Source: Aquimonas sp964586455
GTDB lineage: Bacteria > Pseudomonadota > Gammaproteobacteria > Xanthomonadales > Xanthomonadaceae
NCBI GenBank assembly: GCA_964586455.1
Contig: CAZPHV010000011.1
Location: 32,846-96,845 of the forward strand
Direction: 5' to 3'
DNA: 64,000 nt
Positions 25,435-34,346 of the stretch are shown piece after piece (position 1 is the first letter of the stretch; each line of letters opens with the position of its first letter). A program made the position numbers and the translations under genes. Under the pieces are notes generated by a model. The model searched no databases, had not been told where the DNA came from, and saw nothing but the letters and a program-made list of their open reading frames with translations.

Positions 25435-27801
25435 TCAGCACTCGCGCAGCACGACCCGACGCAGCAAGCGTCGTGAAGCCTCAAGGCCAGGCAAGCTGGG
25501 GCGAATGTCGACGTCGACCTGATTGCAGTCCAGCCAGTTGAGCTCGAACGCGCCAAACGGCGTGGTCTGCACCTCGCTGGGGTCGAACTCTCGGCCGAAA
25601 CCGCTGCCTCGCGCGATGACCGCATTGCTGACGCTCAGGCGCTCACCGTCGAATGCGCCGGCACCGATCGCCCAGAGCTGGGCCCCGTCGTTGTAGGTGT
25701 ACCAGGCTAGGGTCGCCAGCTCGCCCGTTGCTTCAACCGCGATCTGCACGCCCTCACCGGAGCGCGTCGGATCGTAGTAGCTGCCGGACAGGCTGCGATC
25801 GGACAGATGGCTGCTCAGAGTCTGGCAGTCGCCCTGCACGATCTTGCGCAGTGCTACCTGGAACGGCTCGAAGCCGGCCTGATCGGGCCAGACGTCGAGC
25901 ACGGCGTGGTTGCAGTCGGACAAGCTCATACGAATTCGTCCGAAGTCTTCACGGACTACGTCGGCTGGGTTGAAGTCAGCGCCATAGCCGCTGCCGCGGG
26001 TGATCTGCACCGGCGCGAATTCCAGCGCTTCGCCGCGCAGTTCGGCGGTGCCGAGCACCCAGATCTGCTCGCCCTGATGGTGGAAGTAGCAGCTCAGGGT
26101 GAACAGAGTGTCGTCGCCTTCCAGGCTGAGCACGCAGCCCTCGCCTGAGCGCTCGGGCTGGTACCAGGCGCCGACATACATCGACCGACGCGCATCGGGT
26201 CGCGGCCAGCCGATGTCGTACAACGCATCGGCCGTGAGGTCGGTGAATCCGAATCGGCCGGAGCCGAAGCTTCTCCTGCTCATCAACAGGCGCAAGTCGG
26301 TGGAGTCGCTGAAATGACCTAGATCTGAAATGGCAAGACGTCCGTCGAACGTGCCGCGGGGGTCCTCATCCTCCTGAAAGCCCAGCTCGATCTGCGCGTC
26401 GCTCTCAGCAAGAGGCCACAATTCGGCACCGGCGCTGGGGCCGACCGTCCACAACATCGCGTCGTGACGTTCTCGCAGCGGCAAGCCGATACGGGTCGAG
26501 GATCGAGGGTCATCGGGTTCGCGGCTGTCGACCATCAGCAGGGCGGTCGCACCTGCGTCAGCGGCATGCTTCCACTTGCGGTCGACGCTGCATCCGCCGA
26601 CCACGGCCATCACCACAGTGTCCGGCGGCAGCGGAGCGTCGAGCAGAGGTTCACAGGCATCGCGGACGCTGCGGGGCAGGGCATCGCTGCTTGCCAGTCC
26701 GGTGTTATTGCGCGCGCTACGCAGGTTCGCCGAGAGATCCAGCGGGCTTCTGAAGGGCAGGAACTCGTGACTGAAGGCCGGCCAGGAAACGGCCGAACCC
26801 GCGACCATGCCGCGCACCTCCCGGGGACGTCCGAGTGCTTCCGTGAGTCGCTCCTTGACTGCAGTGCCGTCCCAGACGACGTCGTTGGGCTGGGCCAGTG
26901 CAGCAGCACGTTCGGGTACCGAAAGCGCGTTGAGATGTTTTTGTTGACTCCTGCTGTAGAGATTCCGCGAGAACGCGTCGAGGTGCTGGAAACCATTCGG
27001 CATGCTGCCGTTCTCTTCCAGAAGCCCGACAATGCCGAGCCCGTGTCCGAGTTCGTGTAGCGCCAAGTTGAAAAACGAGTATGCGGTGAGCGGTGAGGGT
27101 GCATGGCGATCCAGGCCGTACCAGAAACCATCGGGCACCACCCCCTGGAAACACGCGAGGTTGAGGATCTCGGAATTGAACCCGACCTCAAGCTCTGCGC
27201 GCTCCGGGTTGATCCTGCGGCCGGTGCGTGCAGCGACCGCCGGGGCCGGGTAGTAGGTATCGTCGAGCGGCATGCCGTCGACATTGCTGACCCAGCCTCC
27301 AGGCCCCGCAAAGCCAGCTCCGCGGCATCCGAAATCAGTGAACGAGGCGGTGACTCTTATGGAGATTGCGCTGTCGACCCGCATGGCCCAAACGTCGGCA
27401 GCCGCACGCAGCACAGCCTGTCTCTGCTCGCCGAGCGTCACAGCCGGGTTGCCAGGCAAAGGCGCCACCGGCGTTGGATCAAAGAAGCCCGTGCCGGGCG
27501 CGTCGTTGTAGATGATTTCGAACAGCGTGGCAGCACCGCCGTTCACCGCGGTCGCGAAGGCCTGCGTTTGACTCTTGGAGCGGTTCGGGAGTCGCGGTGC
27601 GAACTCCGGCAGTGCGCTCGCACTTGCAAGCCCGCATTCCAGGGAGGGATTGCCGTGTTCATCGAGCACGAGCTGACTAAGCGAGGTGCCCGCAGGCAGG
27701 TGGGCTTCGCGAACGCGTTCAGAGGCGTCGCAGACTGAAGCACCCAGTAGCAGCAGAGAAAGTAGCCCCATCGGGGAGATGAACGAAGAGTTCGGGGTCA
27801 T
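25435..27801 (-). CDS. Secreted zinc metalloprotease-like protein with PA insert and duplicated C-terminal domain
   Basis: A 788-residue exported protein. A signal peptide (about 1-27, ending CDASE) is followed by a catalytic region containing LALHELGHGLGIVG near 225-240, an HExxHxxG zinc site. Nearby FGCRGAGFAGPGG suggests disulfides. At about 395-430, VVMAVVGGCSVDRKWKHAADAGATALLMVDS resembles a protease-associated (PA) domain inserted inside the catalytic domain. The C-terminal third holds two tandem copies of a beta-rich module, GAWYQPERSGEGCVLS at about 548 and GSYYDPTRSGEGVQI at about 675, each with a W-x-x-G-x-A/G motif. This module is frequent in Xanthomonadales secreted proteins. Several Cys pairs occur. 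The substrate is unknown and proteolysis is inferred from the motif. Confidence 0.8.
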   Translation of the reverse strand: MTPNSSFISPMGLLSLLLLGASVCDASERVREAHLPAGTSLSQLVLDEHGNPSLECGLASASALPEFAPRLPNRSKSQTQAFATAVNGGAATLFEIIYNDAPGTGFFDPTPVAPLPGNPAVTLGEQRQAVLRAAADVWAMRVDSAISIRVTASFTDFGCRGAGFAGPGGWVSNVDGMPLDDTYYPAPAVAARTGRRINPERAELEVGFNSEILNLACFQGVVPDGFWYGLDRHAPSPLTAYSFFNLALHELGHGLGIVGLLEENGSMPNGFQHLDAFSRNLYSRSQQKHLNALSVPERAAALAQPNDVVWDGTAVKERLTEALGRPREVRGMVAGSAVSWPAFSHEFLPFRSPLDLSANLRSARNNTGLASSDALPRSVRDACEPLLDAPLPPDTVVMAVVGGCSVDRKWKHAADAGATALLMVDSREPDDPRSSTRIGLPLRERHDAMLWTVGPSAGAELWPLAESDAQIELGFQEDEDPRGTFDGRLAISDLGHFSDSTDLRLLMSRRSFGSGRFGFTDLTADALYDIGWPRPDARRSMYVGAWYQPERSGEGCVLSLEGDDTLFTLSCYFHHQGEQIWVLGTAELRGEALEFAPVQITRGSGYGADFNPADVVREDFGRIRMSLSDCNHAVLDVWPDQAGFEPFQVALRKIVQGDCQTLSSHLSDRSLSGSYYDPTRSGEGVQIAVEATGELATLAWYTYNDGAQLWAIGAGAFDGERLSVSNAVIARGSGFGREFDPSEVQTTPFGAFELNWLDCNQVDVDIRPSLPGLEASRRLLRRVVLREC

Positions 27802-28072
27802 GGCAGTTCACAGAGATGGGAACCCTGGGAACCCTAGCCGCGCATAAGCTGCGTGGCAAGCCAATGCGGATGTTGCGTGCAGTGGCTGGGTGCAGCATCT
27901 CGTGCGTGCAAGCAAACCGACCGGCACCCGGCAGGCGAGTAGCTAGCCATAGGTTGAGCTCAGGCAACGGCTTGGTTTGGCGTTGGGAGTCAGGATCCGC
28001 AGTCACTGCGAGGCCAACGGTGCAGTTGCGAAGCACCCATCCCCATATAGCGCGGGCTTGCCATGATCGGCC

Positions 28073-28567
28073 TCAGCGACTCAACAGGGTCAGTGGCGCT
28101 GCCTGCATCGAAACCCGCTTTCCATTGGCCATCTGCCGACCGACTTCGTTGAAGCCGAAGCCCGTATGGAAGGCGGCCGACACCGGGTTCGGAGGATCGA
28201 GGTCGTACTCGCAGACCACTTCGGCGAAGCCTTGGGCGTGCGCGAACGCGAACAGGGCTTCGTAGAGTTTGCGTCCGTAGCCCTGGCCTTGCGACGACGC
28301 GCCTACGACCACGCGATCGATGTACACGAGGCGCCCGCCGCGGGCTTCGAACCAGCGATAGTTCGGGCTGTCGTAGTTCGCGCCCGGCGCAAACGCCAGC
28401 AGAAACGCGACCACGCCGCCGTCGCGCTCGATCACCTGATGCCAGCACGCCTGTGCGTGCAGATGCGTCAGCCGCGCCTCATCGAGCGCACTCAGAAACC
28501 GCACTTGCTCGTCGTTGAGCGCGAGCAGAGCGGGGAAGTCGTAGGGTGTGGCTGGGCGGAGCTGCAT
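28073..28567 (-). CDS. GNAT family N-acetyltransferase
   Basis: A 164-residue acetyltransferase of the GNAT fold. The acetyl-CoA loop is visible as VVVGASSQGQGYGRKLYEALFAFA (a V-x-x-x-x-Q-G-x-G/A pattern) near residues 93-116, followed by NPVSAAFHTGFGFNEVG, the typical beta6-alpha4 segment. ATG 28567 gives MQLRPATPYDF, the standard N-terminus; the extra 21 residues upstream come from the adjacent pnkp fossil, whose natural stop lies 9 bp before this ATG. The substrate is not predictable. Confidence 0.85.
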   Translation of the reverse strand: MQLRPATPYDFPALLALNDEQVRFLSALDEARLTHLHAQACWHQVIERDGGVVAFLLAFAPGANYDSPNYRWFEARGGRLVYIDRVVVGASSQGQGYGRKLYEALFAFAHAQGFAEVVCEYDLDPPNPVSAAFHTGFGFNEVGRQMANGKRVSMQAAPLTLLSR

Positions 28568-28575
28568 GGCCTGAT

Positions 28576-29104
28576 TCAAAGCCTCGGGTCGACCGGTTCG
28601 CTTTCGAGCGCCAGGGCCCCCAACACGCATTCGTGGACTCGGTACAGCGGCTCGCCTTAGACAAGCCGATGCAGCGCTTCGTGCCCCAGCGCGAACTCGC
28701 GGAGCGCAAGCGCTCGCTTGGGTCCCAGTCTACGTTGACGGGGACCTTCGAGGTTTTCCGATTCGGTGTAGGTCCGGCCCTGGATGATGCGCAGAGACTC
28801 GCGCCCCCTGCAGTTGATGGCGGGCTCGGCCACGCCCTTCCGGCCCTGTGCGATCTCCGCCACGGGCTTGATGACCATCCCCTCGCCGCGGGCATTGGTG
28901 ATCGAAGCCCTCCACTGAGCGGCGCCCTGCCGGGCTCACCTGGACCGGAAGCACGGCCGAGCAGCGCTCCACGATCGCTTCCGGATAGAACACATTCGCG
29001 GTGCCGAAGCTGAGGTTCAGGGATTGCGGACGGTCTGGATGCTTGGCGAGCAGATAGCCGAGATCGGTGGCAGGCGCGTGTCGCGTTGTAAGGCGTAGAA
29101 GCAT
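28576..29104 (-). pseudogene. Fossil hen1-pnkp RNA-repair operon (5' end of hen1 joined to 3' end of pnkp)
   Basis: From ATG 29104, about 55 codons read as the N-terminus of bacterial Hen1 (RNA 3'-terminal ribose 2'-O-methyltransferase): MLLRLTTRHAPATDLGYLL, AKHPDRPQSLNLSFGTANVF, YPEAIVERCSAVLPVQVSP. The frame is then lost. In another frame from about 28920, WRASITNARGEGMVIKP, CRGRESLRIIQGRTYTESEN, LGPKRALALREFALGHEALH match the C-terminal ligase-like domain of bacterial Pnkp. An in-frame TAA at 28657-28659 interrupts it, and the homology then resumes (GEPLYRVHECVLGALALESE) to a natural TGA at 28576. An internal deletion of a hen1-pnkp pair plus point decay explains this. Hen1 and Pnkp together repair ribotoxin-cleaved RNA. 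The locus is dead as it stands. Confidence 0.72.
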
Positions 29105-29968
29105 CGCCAAGAGTTGTTGAAGAGCGCTCGCGAATCTAGCCCCGCACGGATCGATTCGAGGCCCGCTGGCGGGCTGACAGCCGCTTGTGACATGGCTTGT
29201 TCGAGGCGATTCGGAAAGCTGGCCTCCAGGCCGCGAGTGTCGATGGCGCCGCCGGCATCACCTCTGACACCGAATCCTCATTCGGCATCGTGTTCGTTGG
29301 GCAGCGCACGATGCCCCGTACTAGCCCAAGTGATCCTTCTTCGGAGGGCCTCGTCCCGAGCTTGGAAAAACTGTGTCGCGGCATGACAAAAAGTGCAGGG
29401 TACGATCTGAACTGGTTGCGGAGGCTGGAGTTGGCCGAACCGGTTCGACGGTCGGGATACCGCAGGCTCGCGCCCTAGGCATCGAACAAACAGCCATCTG
29501 TATGGGCCACGCCCGTCGTCTGGTGTTGAGTGATCCGGCGCGGGCCAGGCTGATCTGGCAGAGCCGTCGCGGCTGCAAGGAGGCGACGACGTGTTCGACA
29601 GGTTTCACCTCACTGGTTATCGCCTCTTGGGATGCGTTGACGGACCGGCTCTACGCTTGTGGTGTTTGCTCAGTGGTTTATGTCGAAGACTTGCGCGAGC
29701 GCGATGGTGGAAGTGTGCTGAAGTTGAGGGCGCAGTGTTGACCGGGGACGGCGGAGCAAGGGCCGGCCAGTGTCACGCATCAAAACTGGGTGGATCGCCT
29801 CTGGAAATTGCAAAACCCGCCCCAACTTGCCTGATCGAGCGCTTCCAGCGGTCATGGATTCGCTGAGCGCAGCTCGCTACCGCACTGTTGTCAAAACGCC
29901 ACAGTGCGTGTTTCAGCGGCTGCCTTTCCCAACCCAGCGACCTGGCGGTCGCGACATCGGTACCTTGT
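29105..29968. other. Gene-poor interval between the RNA-repair fossil and secD
   Basis: This 864-bp stretch has no convincing gene. Short open frames exist on both strands, but none has a recognisable domain or coherent start. At about 29502-29650 a peptide ARARLIWQSRRGCKE followed, after a frameshift, by DDVFDRFHLTGYRLL faintly resembles the small SdhE/YgfY family, but the match is too weak to call. The last part must contain the secD promoter and leader. A yajC gene, usually directly before secD, is absent. Confidence 0.5.
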
Positions 29969-31843
29969 ATGCTCGAGTTTGCTCGTTGGAAATACGCATT
30001 GGCGGTACTGATCTTCCTGCTTGGAATCCTGTATTCCCTACCAAACCTGTACCCCCAGGACACCGCGATTCAGATCACCGGAACCCGCGGCTTTGCTGTT
30101 GACAGCGCATTGGGGAAGCGGGTCAGCGAGATCCTCGATGTCGGCGGCATCAGCTATAAGGCAACCGATATCGAGCAGGGCAACCTGCTGGTCCGACTGG
30201 TTGACCCCAACGCCCAGACCCGTGCCGCCGATCTGGTGCGCGAGTCGCTCGGAAACGACTACATCGTGGCCCTGAACCTGGCCTCCACGGTTCCAGAGTG
30301 GCTTGACAGGCTTGGTGCATCGCCGATGGTGCTCGGCCTTGACTTGCAGGGCGGCGTGCAGTTCACGATGGAAGTTGACCAGCAGGCCGCGCTGGAAAAG
30401 CGCGAGGACGGCCTGGCTGAAGATATCCGAGCGCTACTTCGCGATGAGGGTGTGGCCTACATAGCGGTCAATCGCAGCGCTTCGGGCATCCACGTGCAGC
30501 TGCGCGACGCTTCAGATCGCAGCCGCGCCTCACAGCTGCTGGCGCGCGAGTTGCCCGAGCTGTTGGTTGGGAATGGCGACACCCCAGACAGGCTGAGCGC
30601 AGCCGTCCGCGAAGCGGAGATCACGTCGATCGCTGAAAAGGCGCTTGAACAGAATATCGGCACCTTGCGAAACCGCATCAACGAACTGGGTGTTGCCGAG
30701 CCTGTGATCCAGCGTCAGGGCGAAAGTCGCATCGTGGTGCAGTTGCCGGGCGTGCAGGACACAGCCCACGCCAAGAAGATTCTCGGATCTACCGCCACCT
30801 TGGAATATCGCGCAGTGCTGGGGGATGGCGCAGCGGCTCTCGAAACGATGCGGACGGGGCGCGCACCACCGGATGCGAGACTCTACTACCACCGTGATCG
30901 CGGACCGAATGGGGAGCGGATTCCGGTGTTGTTGGCGCGTGGTCTGATCGCGTCTGGCGATCAACTTATCGATGCAAGCTCGGGTTTCGATTCTGAGGGC
31001 GGCTCGCCGATGGTCTCGGTGCGTCTAAACGCCATCGGCGGACAGCGTATGCTCGATTTCACCACTGAAAACGTGGGTCGAGGTATGGCGGTGGTTTTCA
31101 TCGAGCGCACCCCTGAGACTCGAATTGTCAACGGCAAGGAAGAACGCACGACGCGCATTACCGAGGAAGTGATTTCGGTTGCCAACATTCAGGGCGTGTT
31201 TGGTTCGCGCTTTCAGACCACTGGCCTCAGCAGCAGTGAGGAAGCCTCTGAACTGGCACTGCTGTTGCGCGCGGGTTCGCTGGCGGCCCCCGTCGACATC
31301 GTTTCTGAGCGCATCATCGGCCCGAGCCTTGGAAAGGCGAACATCGAGCGTGGCTGGCAGGCCGTCGCGTTTTCCTTCCTGTTCGTGCTGGTCTTCTTCA
31401 TCGTGTACTACCGTGTGTTTGGCCTCATCACCAATGTCGCTCTGCTGGTGAACATGCTGCTGGTGATTGCCGTCATGTCGCTTATTGGCGCCACCCTGAC
31501 GCTGCCTGGGCTGGCCGGCATCGCGCTGACCGTGGCATTGTCGGTGGACGCAAACGTGTTGATCAACGAACGCATACGCGAGGAATTGCGCGCGGGCAAT
31601 TCGCCGGCGGCGAGCATAGCGACTGGCTATGACAAGGCCACCGGTACCATTCTGGACGCCAATGTGACCGCGTTGCTGGCCGGCATAGCGCTGTTCTCCT
31701 TTGGTACGGGGCCGGTCAAGGGGTTCGCGGTCTCGATGTGCCTGGGGATTCTGACGTCGATGTACTCCGCTGTGTCTGTTTCCCGCGCTATCGCGACGCT
31801 GGTGTATGGCCGCCGTCGGCGTCTCAAGAACGTTTCAATCTAA
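29969..31843 (+). CDS. secD: Protein translocase subunit SecD
   Basis: A 624-residue inner-membrane protein that, with SecF, uses the proton motive force to pull preproteins through SecYEG. It has an N-terminal membrane segment (WKYALAVLIFLLGILYSLPN), a large periplasmic part with LGLDLQGGVQFTMEVD and LRNRINELGVAEPVIQRQG, and a C-terminal block of five membrane helices with IALTVALSVDANVLINERIREEL. ATG 29969 gives the normal MLEFARWKYAL start; an upstream in-frame start at 29888 adds 27 residues without homology. Ten bases separate it from secF. Unlike most gammaproteobacteria, tgt-yajC does not precede it. Confidence 0.96.
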   Translation: MLEFARWKYALAVLIFLLGILYSLPNLYPQDTAIQITGTRGFAVDSALGKRVSEILDVGGISYKATDIEQGNLLVRLVDPNAQTRAADLVRESLGNDYIVALNLASTVPEWLDRLGASPMVLGLDLQGGVQFTMEVDQQAALEKREDGLAEDIRALLRDEGVAYIAVNRSASGIHVQLRDASDRSRASQLLARELPELLVGNGDTPDRLSAAVREAEITSIAEKALEQNIGTLRNRINELGVAEPVIQRQGESRIVVQLPGVQDTAHAKKILGSTATLEYRAVLGDGAAALETMRTGRAPPDARLYYHRDRGPNGERIPVLLARGLIASGDQLIDASSGFDSEGGSPMVSVRLNAIGGQRMLDFTTENVGRGMAVVFIERTPETRIVNGKEERTTRITEEVISVANIQGVFGSRFQTTGLSSSEEASELALLLRAGSLAAPVDIVSERIIGPSLGKANIERGWQAVAFSFLFVLVFFIVYYRVFGLITNVALLVNMLLVIAVMSLIGATLTLPGLAGIALTVALSVDANVLINERIREELRAGNSPAASIATGYDKATGTILDANVTALLAGIALFSFGTGPVKGFAVSMCLGILTSMYSAVSVSRAIATLVYGRRRRLKNVSI

Positions 31844-31853
31844 GGAAGTTCCC

Positions 31854-32795
31854 GTGTTCCGAATCATCCCCCACGAAACAAAGATCGACTTCCTCAGATT
31901 GCGCGGCGTCACTGTGTTCTTTGCCGCTTTCCTGCTGCTGGGCGCATGCTTTCTGCTGGCAACCAAAGGCCTCAATTACGCGCTCGACTTCACTGGCGGA
32001 ACGGCCACCGAGCTGAAGTTCGAGCGACCTGTCGATATCCAGACCGTGCGCGAAAAGCTGGATGCTGCCGGCTACCGCGGCGCGCTGGTGCAGAATTTCG
32101 GGTCCGAATCGGACATCGTGATCCGCCTCCAGCCGCAAACTGATCAGGACAATGCCGCGCAGACCGGCGGGGCGATCCTTGAGGCTGTGGCGATGCCTGA
32201 CAATCCCGGACACGTGACGAGCAGCGAGTTCATCGGCCCGCAGGTGGGCAAGGAGCTGGCACAAAACGGTGTTCTCGCAGTCATTTTCGTGATGGTCGGA
32301 TTTGTCATCTACATTTCGATGCGATTCGAGTGGAAGTTCGCCATTGCGGCGATCATCACCACGAGCTTCGACGTAATTGTCACAACTGGACTGTTTGCGC
32401 TGACACAGCGCGATTTCGACCTGACAGTACTTGCCGGCATCATGTCGGTAATGGGATTCTCGATCAACGACACGATTGTGGTGTTCGATCGCGTGCGTGA
32501 GAATTTCCGCCAGCAGCACAAGATTTCGGCATTGGGTGTTCTGAATCTTTCGGTAAACCAGACCCTGTCGCGCACGGTGCTAACCTCAGTCGTAGCGCTG
32601 CTGACAGTAACTGCGCTTTACCTTTACGGCGGTAGTTCGCTGGAGGGCATGGCGGCAGCGCAGATCTTTGGCATCGTGCTGGGCACCGTGTCCACTGTCT
32701 TCGTTGCATGTCCGATGCTTTACTGGCTTGGAACCAGCAAGCACGACCTTATGCCGCGCGAGCGCGACGACGCCGAACTGGCGCGTCGCCCGTGA
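31854..32795 (+). CDS. secF: Protein translocase subunit SecF
   Basis: A 313-residue partner of SecD with six membrane helices. Signatures are LNYALDFTGGTATELKF near the first periplasmic segment and MGFSINDTIVVFDRVRENFR in the conserved helix 4-5 region. The start is GTG 31854 (VFRIIPHETKIDFLRLRG), which has a strong AAGGAAG site seven bases upstream that overlaps the secD stop; an upstream reading start at 31806 lies inside secD. It is co-transcribed with secD. Confidence 0.96.
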   Translation: MFRIIPHETKIDFLRLRGVTVFFAAFLLLGACFLLATKGLNYALDFTGGTATELKFERPVDIQTVREKLDAAGYRGALVQNFGSESDIVIRLQPQTDQDNAAQTGGAILEAVAMPDNPGHVTSSEFIGPQVGKELAQNGVLAVIFVMVGFVIYISMRFEWKFAIAAIITTSFDVIVTTGLFALTQRDFDLTVLAGIMSVMGFSINDTIVVFDRVRENFRQQHKISALGVLNLSVNQTLSRTVLTSVVALLTVTALYLYGGSSLEGMAAAQIFGIVLGTVSTVFVACPMLYWLGTSKHDLMPRERDDAELARRP

Positions 32796-33074
32796 AACAT
32801 TGAAGCTGCCGGGAATCGTGGTCCAGCGACACGCAGCATGAAGGTGCGCTGGATTGAGCCCGACGCAAAGGAGTAGTGACCTCGTCCGAGGCGTAGCTGA
32901 GCTTCGCAAAGTGATCCGGGGCAGGCTGCGCTAAGGTTGGCAGCCTTCCGCTGCGAAGCGCTTGCAGATGCAACCTTGCGAAACCACGCTCGATCCGCAT
33001 CGCAAAACACGGTGGGGTCGGGCTGCAGGCCTCGATCATCACACTTACCCCTCCTCCTGCTGACGACTGGACTC

Positions 33075-34214
33075 ATGCCTCCTTCCCCGCCCCCGGCTGC
33101 TGCCAGTCCGCCTGTTCCAAGCGAGCCGCCCCCAGGCCTGCAAGGGACGATGTTCGGGGCGCAGTCGCTTGCTCGCCTCTTGCTGGTGCTCGTTCTTTTT
33201 GCGGGCATCTACTTCTTCATCGGTTTCCTCGTTCCGGTGCTTGCGGCACTGATAATCGCGTTTGCCAGTTGGCCGCTGTACCAGCGTTGGGTCAGAGCGT
33301 GCGGCGGCCGCCGCACGCTCGCGGCGAGTGGCGCGCTGCTGTTGGTGATAGCGCTGCTGGTGCTTCCGCTGGGGCTTGCGTGTTGGTATTCGATGGAAGA
33401 GGCGGGCGAGTTCGTAGCTTGGGCTGTGGCGGCCAACCGCGACGGCTCGGCGGTGCCTTCTTGGGTCGCTACTCTGCCAATGATCGGTCCACGACTCGCC
33501 AGCTACTGGGACGTCCACCTGGCTGCACCCGGCGCGATCGGAGAGTGGGTTCGCTTGTTCAGTGGCGAGCACCTGGGCGACATCTACAGGTTCGCGCTGC
33601 TGACCACGGGCAGTCTGTTCAACCTTGGGCTGACCTTGGTCTTTCTGCTGATTACGCTGTTCTTCGTGTTTCGCGATGGCGATCGGGTAGCTGCGCAGCT
33701 TGATGTGGTCGGCGAGCGTGCATTGCCAGCCCGTTGGCAGCGCTTCTCGCGGGTGGTGCCAAACACCATCAGCGCAACTGTGACCGGAATGGGGCTGATT
33801 GCGATCGGCGAAGGCGTGATCCTGGGTGTCGCTTACTGGATCGCTGGAGTGCCTTCGCCAGTGCTTCTCGGCGTGATTACCGGCTTTCTCGCGCTAATCC
33901 CTGGCGGCGCGCCGCTGGCAATGACCCTGGTGTCGCTGTACTTGGTGGGAGCGGGTTATCCAATAAACGGCATTGCGCTATTCACATGGGGTGTAGTTGA
34001 ACTCTTCATCGTCGACAAGACATTGCGGCCGCACCTGGTGGGTGGCCCGGTCAAATTACCGTTTCTGCCCACCCTGTTCGGATTGATCGGTGGAGTGCAG
34101 ACGATGGGCCTTGTCGGTCTCTTCATCGGACCGGTGCTCATGGCACTTTTGGTATCGATCTGGCGAGAATGGGTGCACGATGCGACGCTGTCGGCGCAGA
34201 CGATCAACGATTGA
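33075..34214 (+). CDS. AI-2E family transporter (PerM/YdiK-like)
   Basis: A 379-residue membrane protein of the AI-2E exporter superfamily with about eight membrane helices. It starts with a Pro/Ala-rich cytoplasmic tail, then LLLVLVLFAGIYFFIGFLVPV. The family core is visible as ISATVTGMGLIAIGEGVILG, FLALIPGGAPLAM and LVGGPVKLPFLPTLFGLIGG followed by GLVGLFIGPVLMAL. ATG 33075 gives a Pro-rich start; an upstream start at 32937 would add 46 residues of no obvious origin. The transported solute is unknown; members export quorum signals or act as Na+/H+ antiporters. Confidence 0.9.
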   Translation: MPPSPPPAAASPPVPSEPPPGLQGTMFGAQSLARLLLVLVLFAGIYFFIGFLVPVLAALIIAFASWPLYQRWVRACGGRRTLAASGALLLVIALLVLPLGLACWYSMEEAGEFVAWAVAANRDGSAVPSWVATLPMIGPRLASYWDVHLAAPGAIGEWVRLFSGEHLGDIYRFALLTTGSLFNLGLTLVFLLITLFFVFRDGDRVAAQLDVVGERALPARWQRFSRVVPNTISATVTGMGLIAIGEGVILGVAYWIAGVPSPVLLGVITGFLALIPGGAPLAMTLVSLYLVGAGYPINGIALFTWGVVELFIVDKTLRPHLVGGPVKLPFLPTLFGLIGGVQTMGLVGLFIGPVLMALLVSIWREWVHDATLSAQTIND

Positions 34215-34346
34215 TGCCGGGTTTTTGGTGAGCAGCGGCTAGTGAAATGGCCGACGGAAACGTTCTTACCAGGACCCGACACTTACGTCGCTGCGACGCT
34301 CGGCGCGGTGCAAAACCTTGCAATGCAGTCGTGCCCCCGCTGCCGC

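Noticed and set aside
29502..29720. A possible sdhE (YgfY) remnant
   Set aside because: Only a short peptide around WQSRRGCKE and a frameshifted continuation look similar. The match is too weak without a database search.
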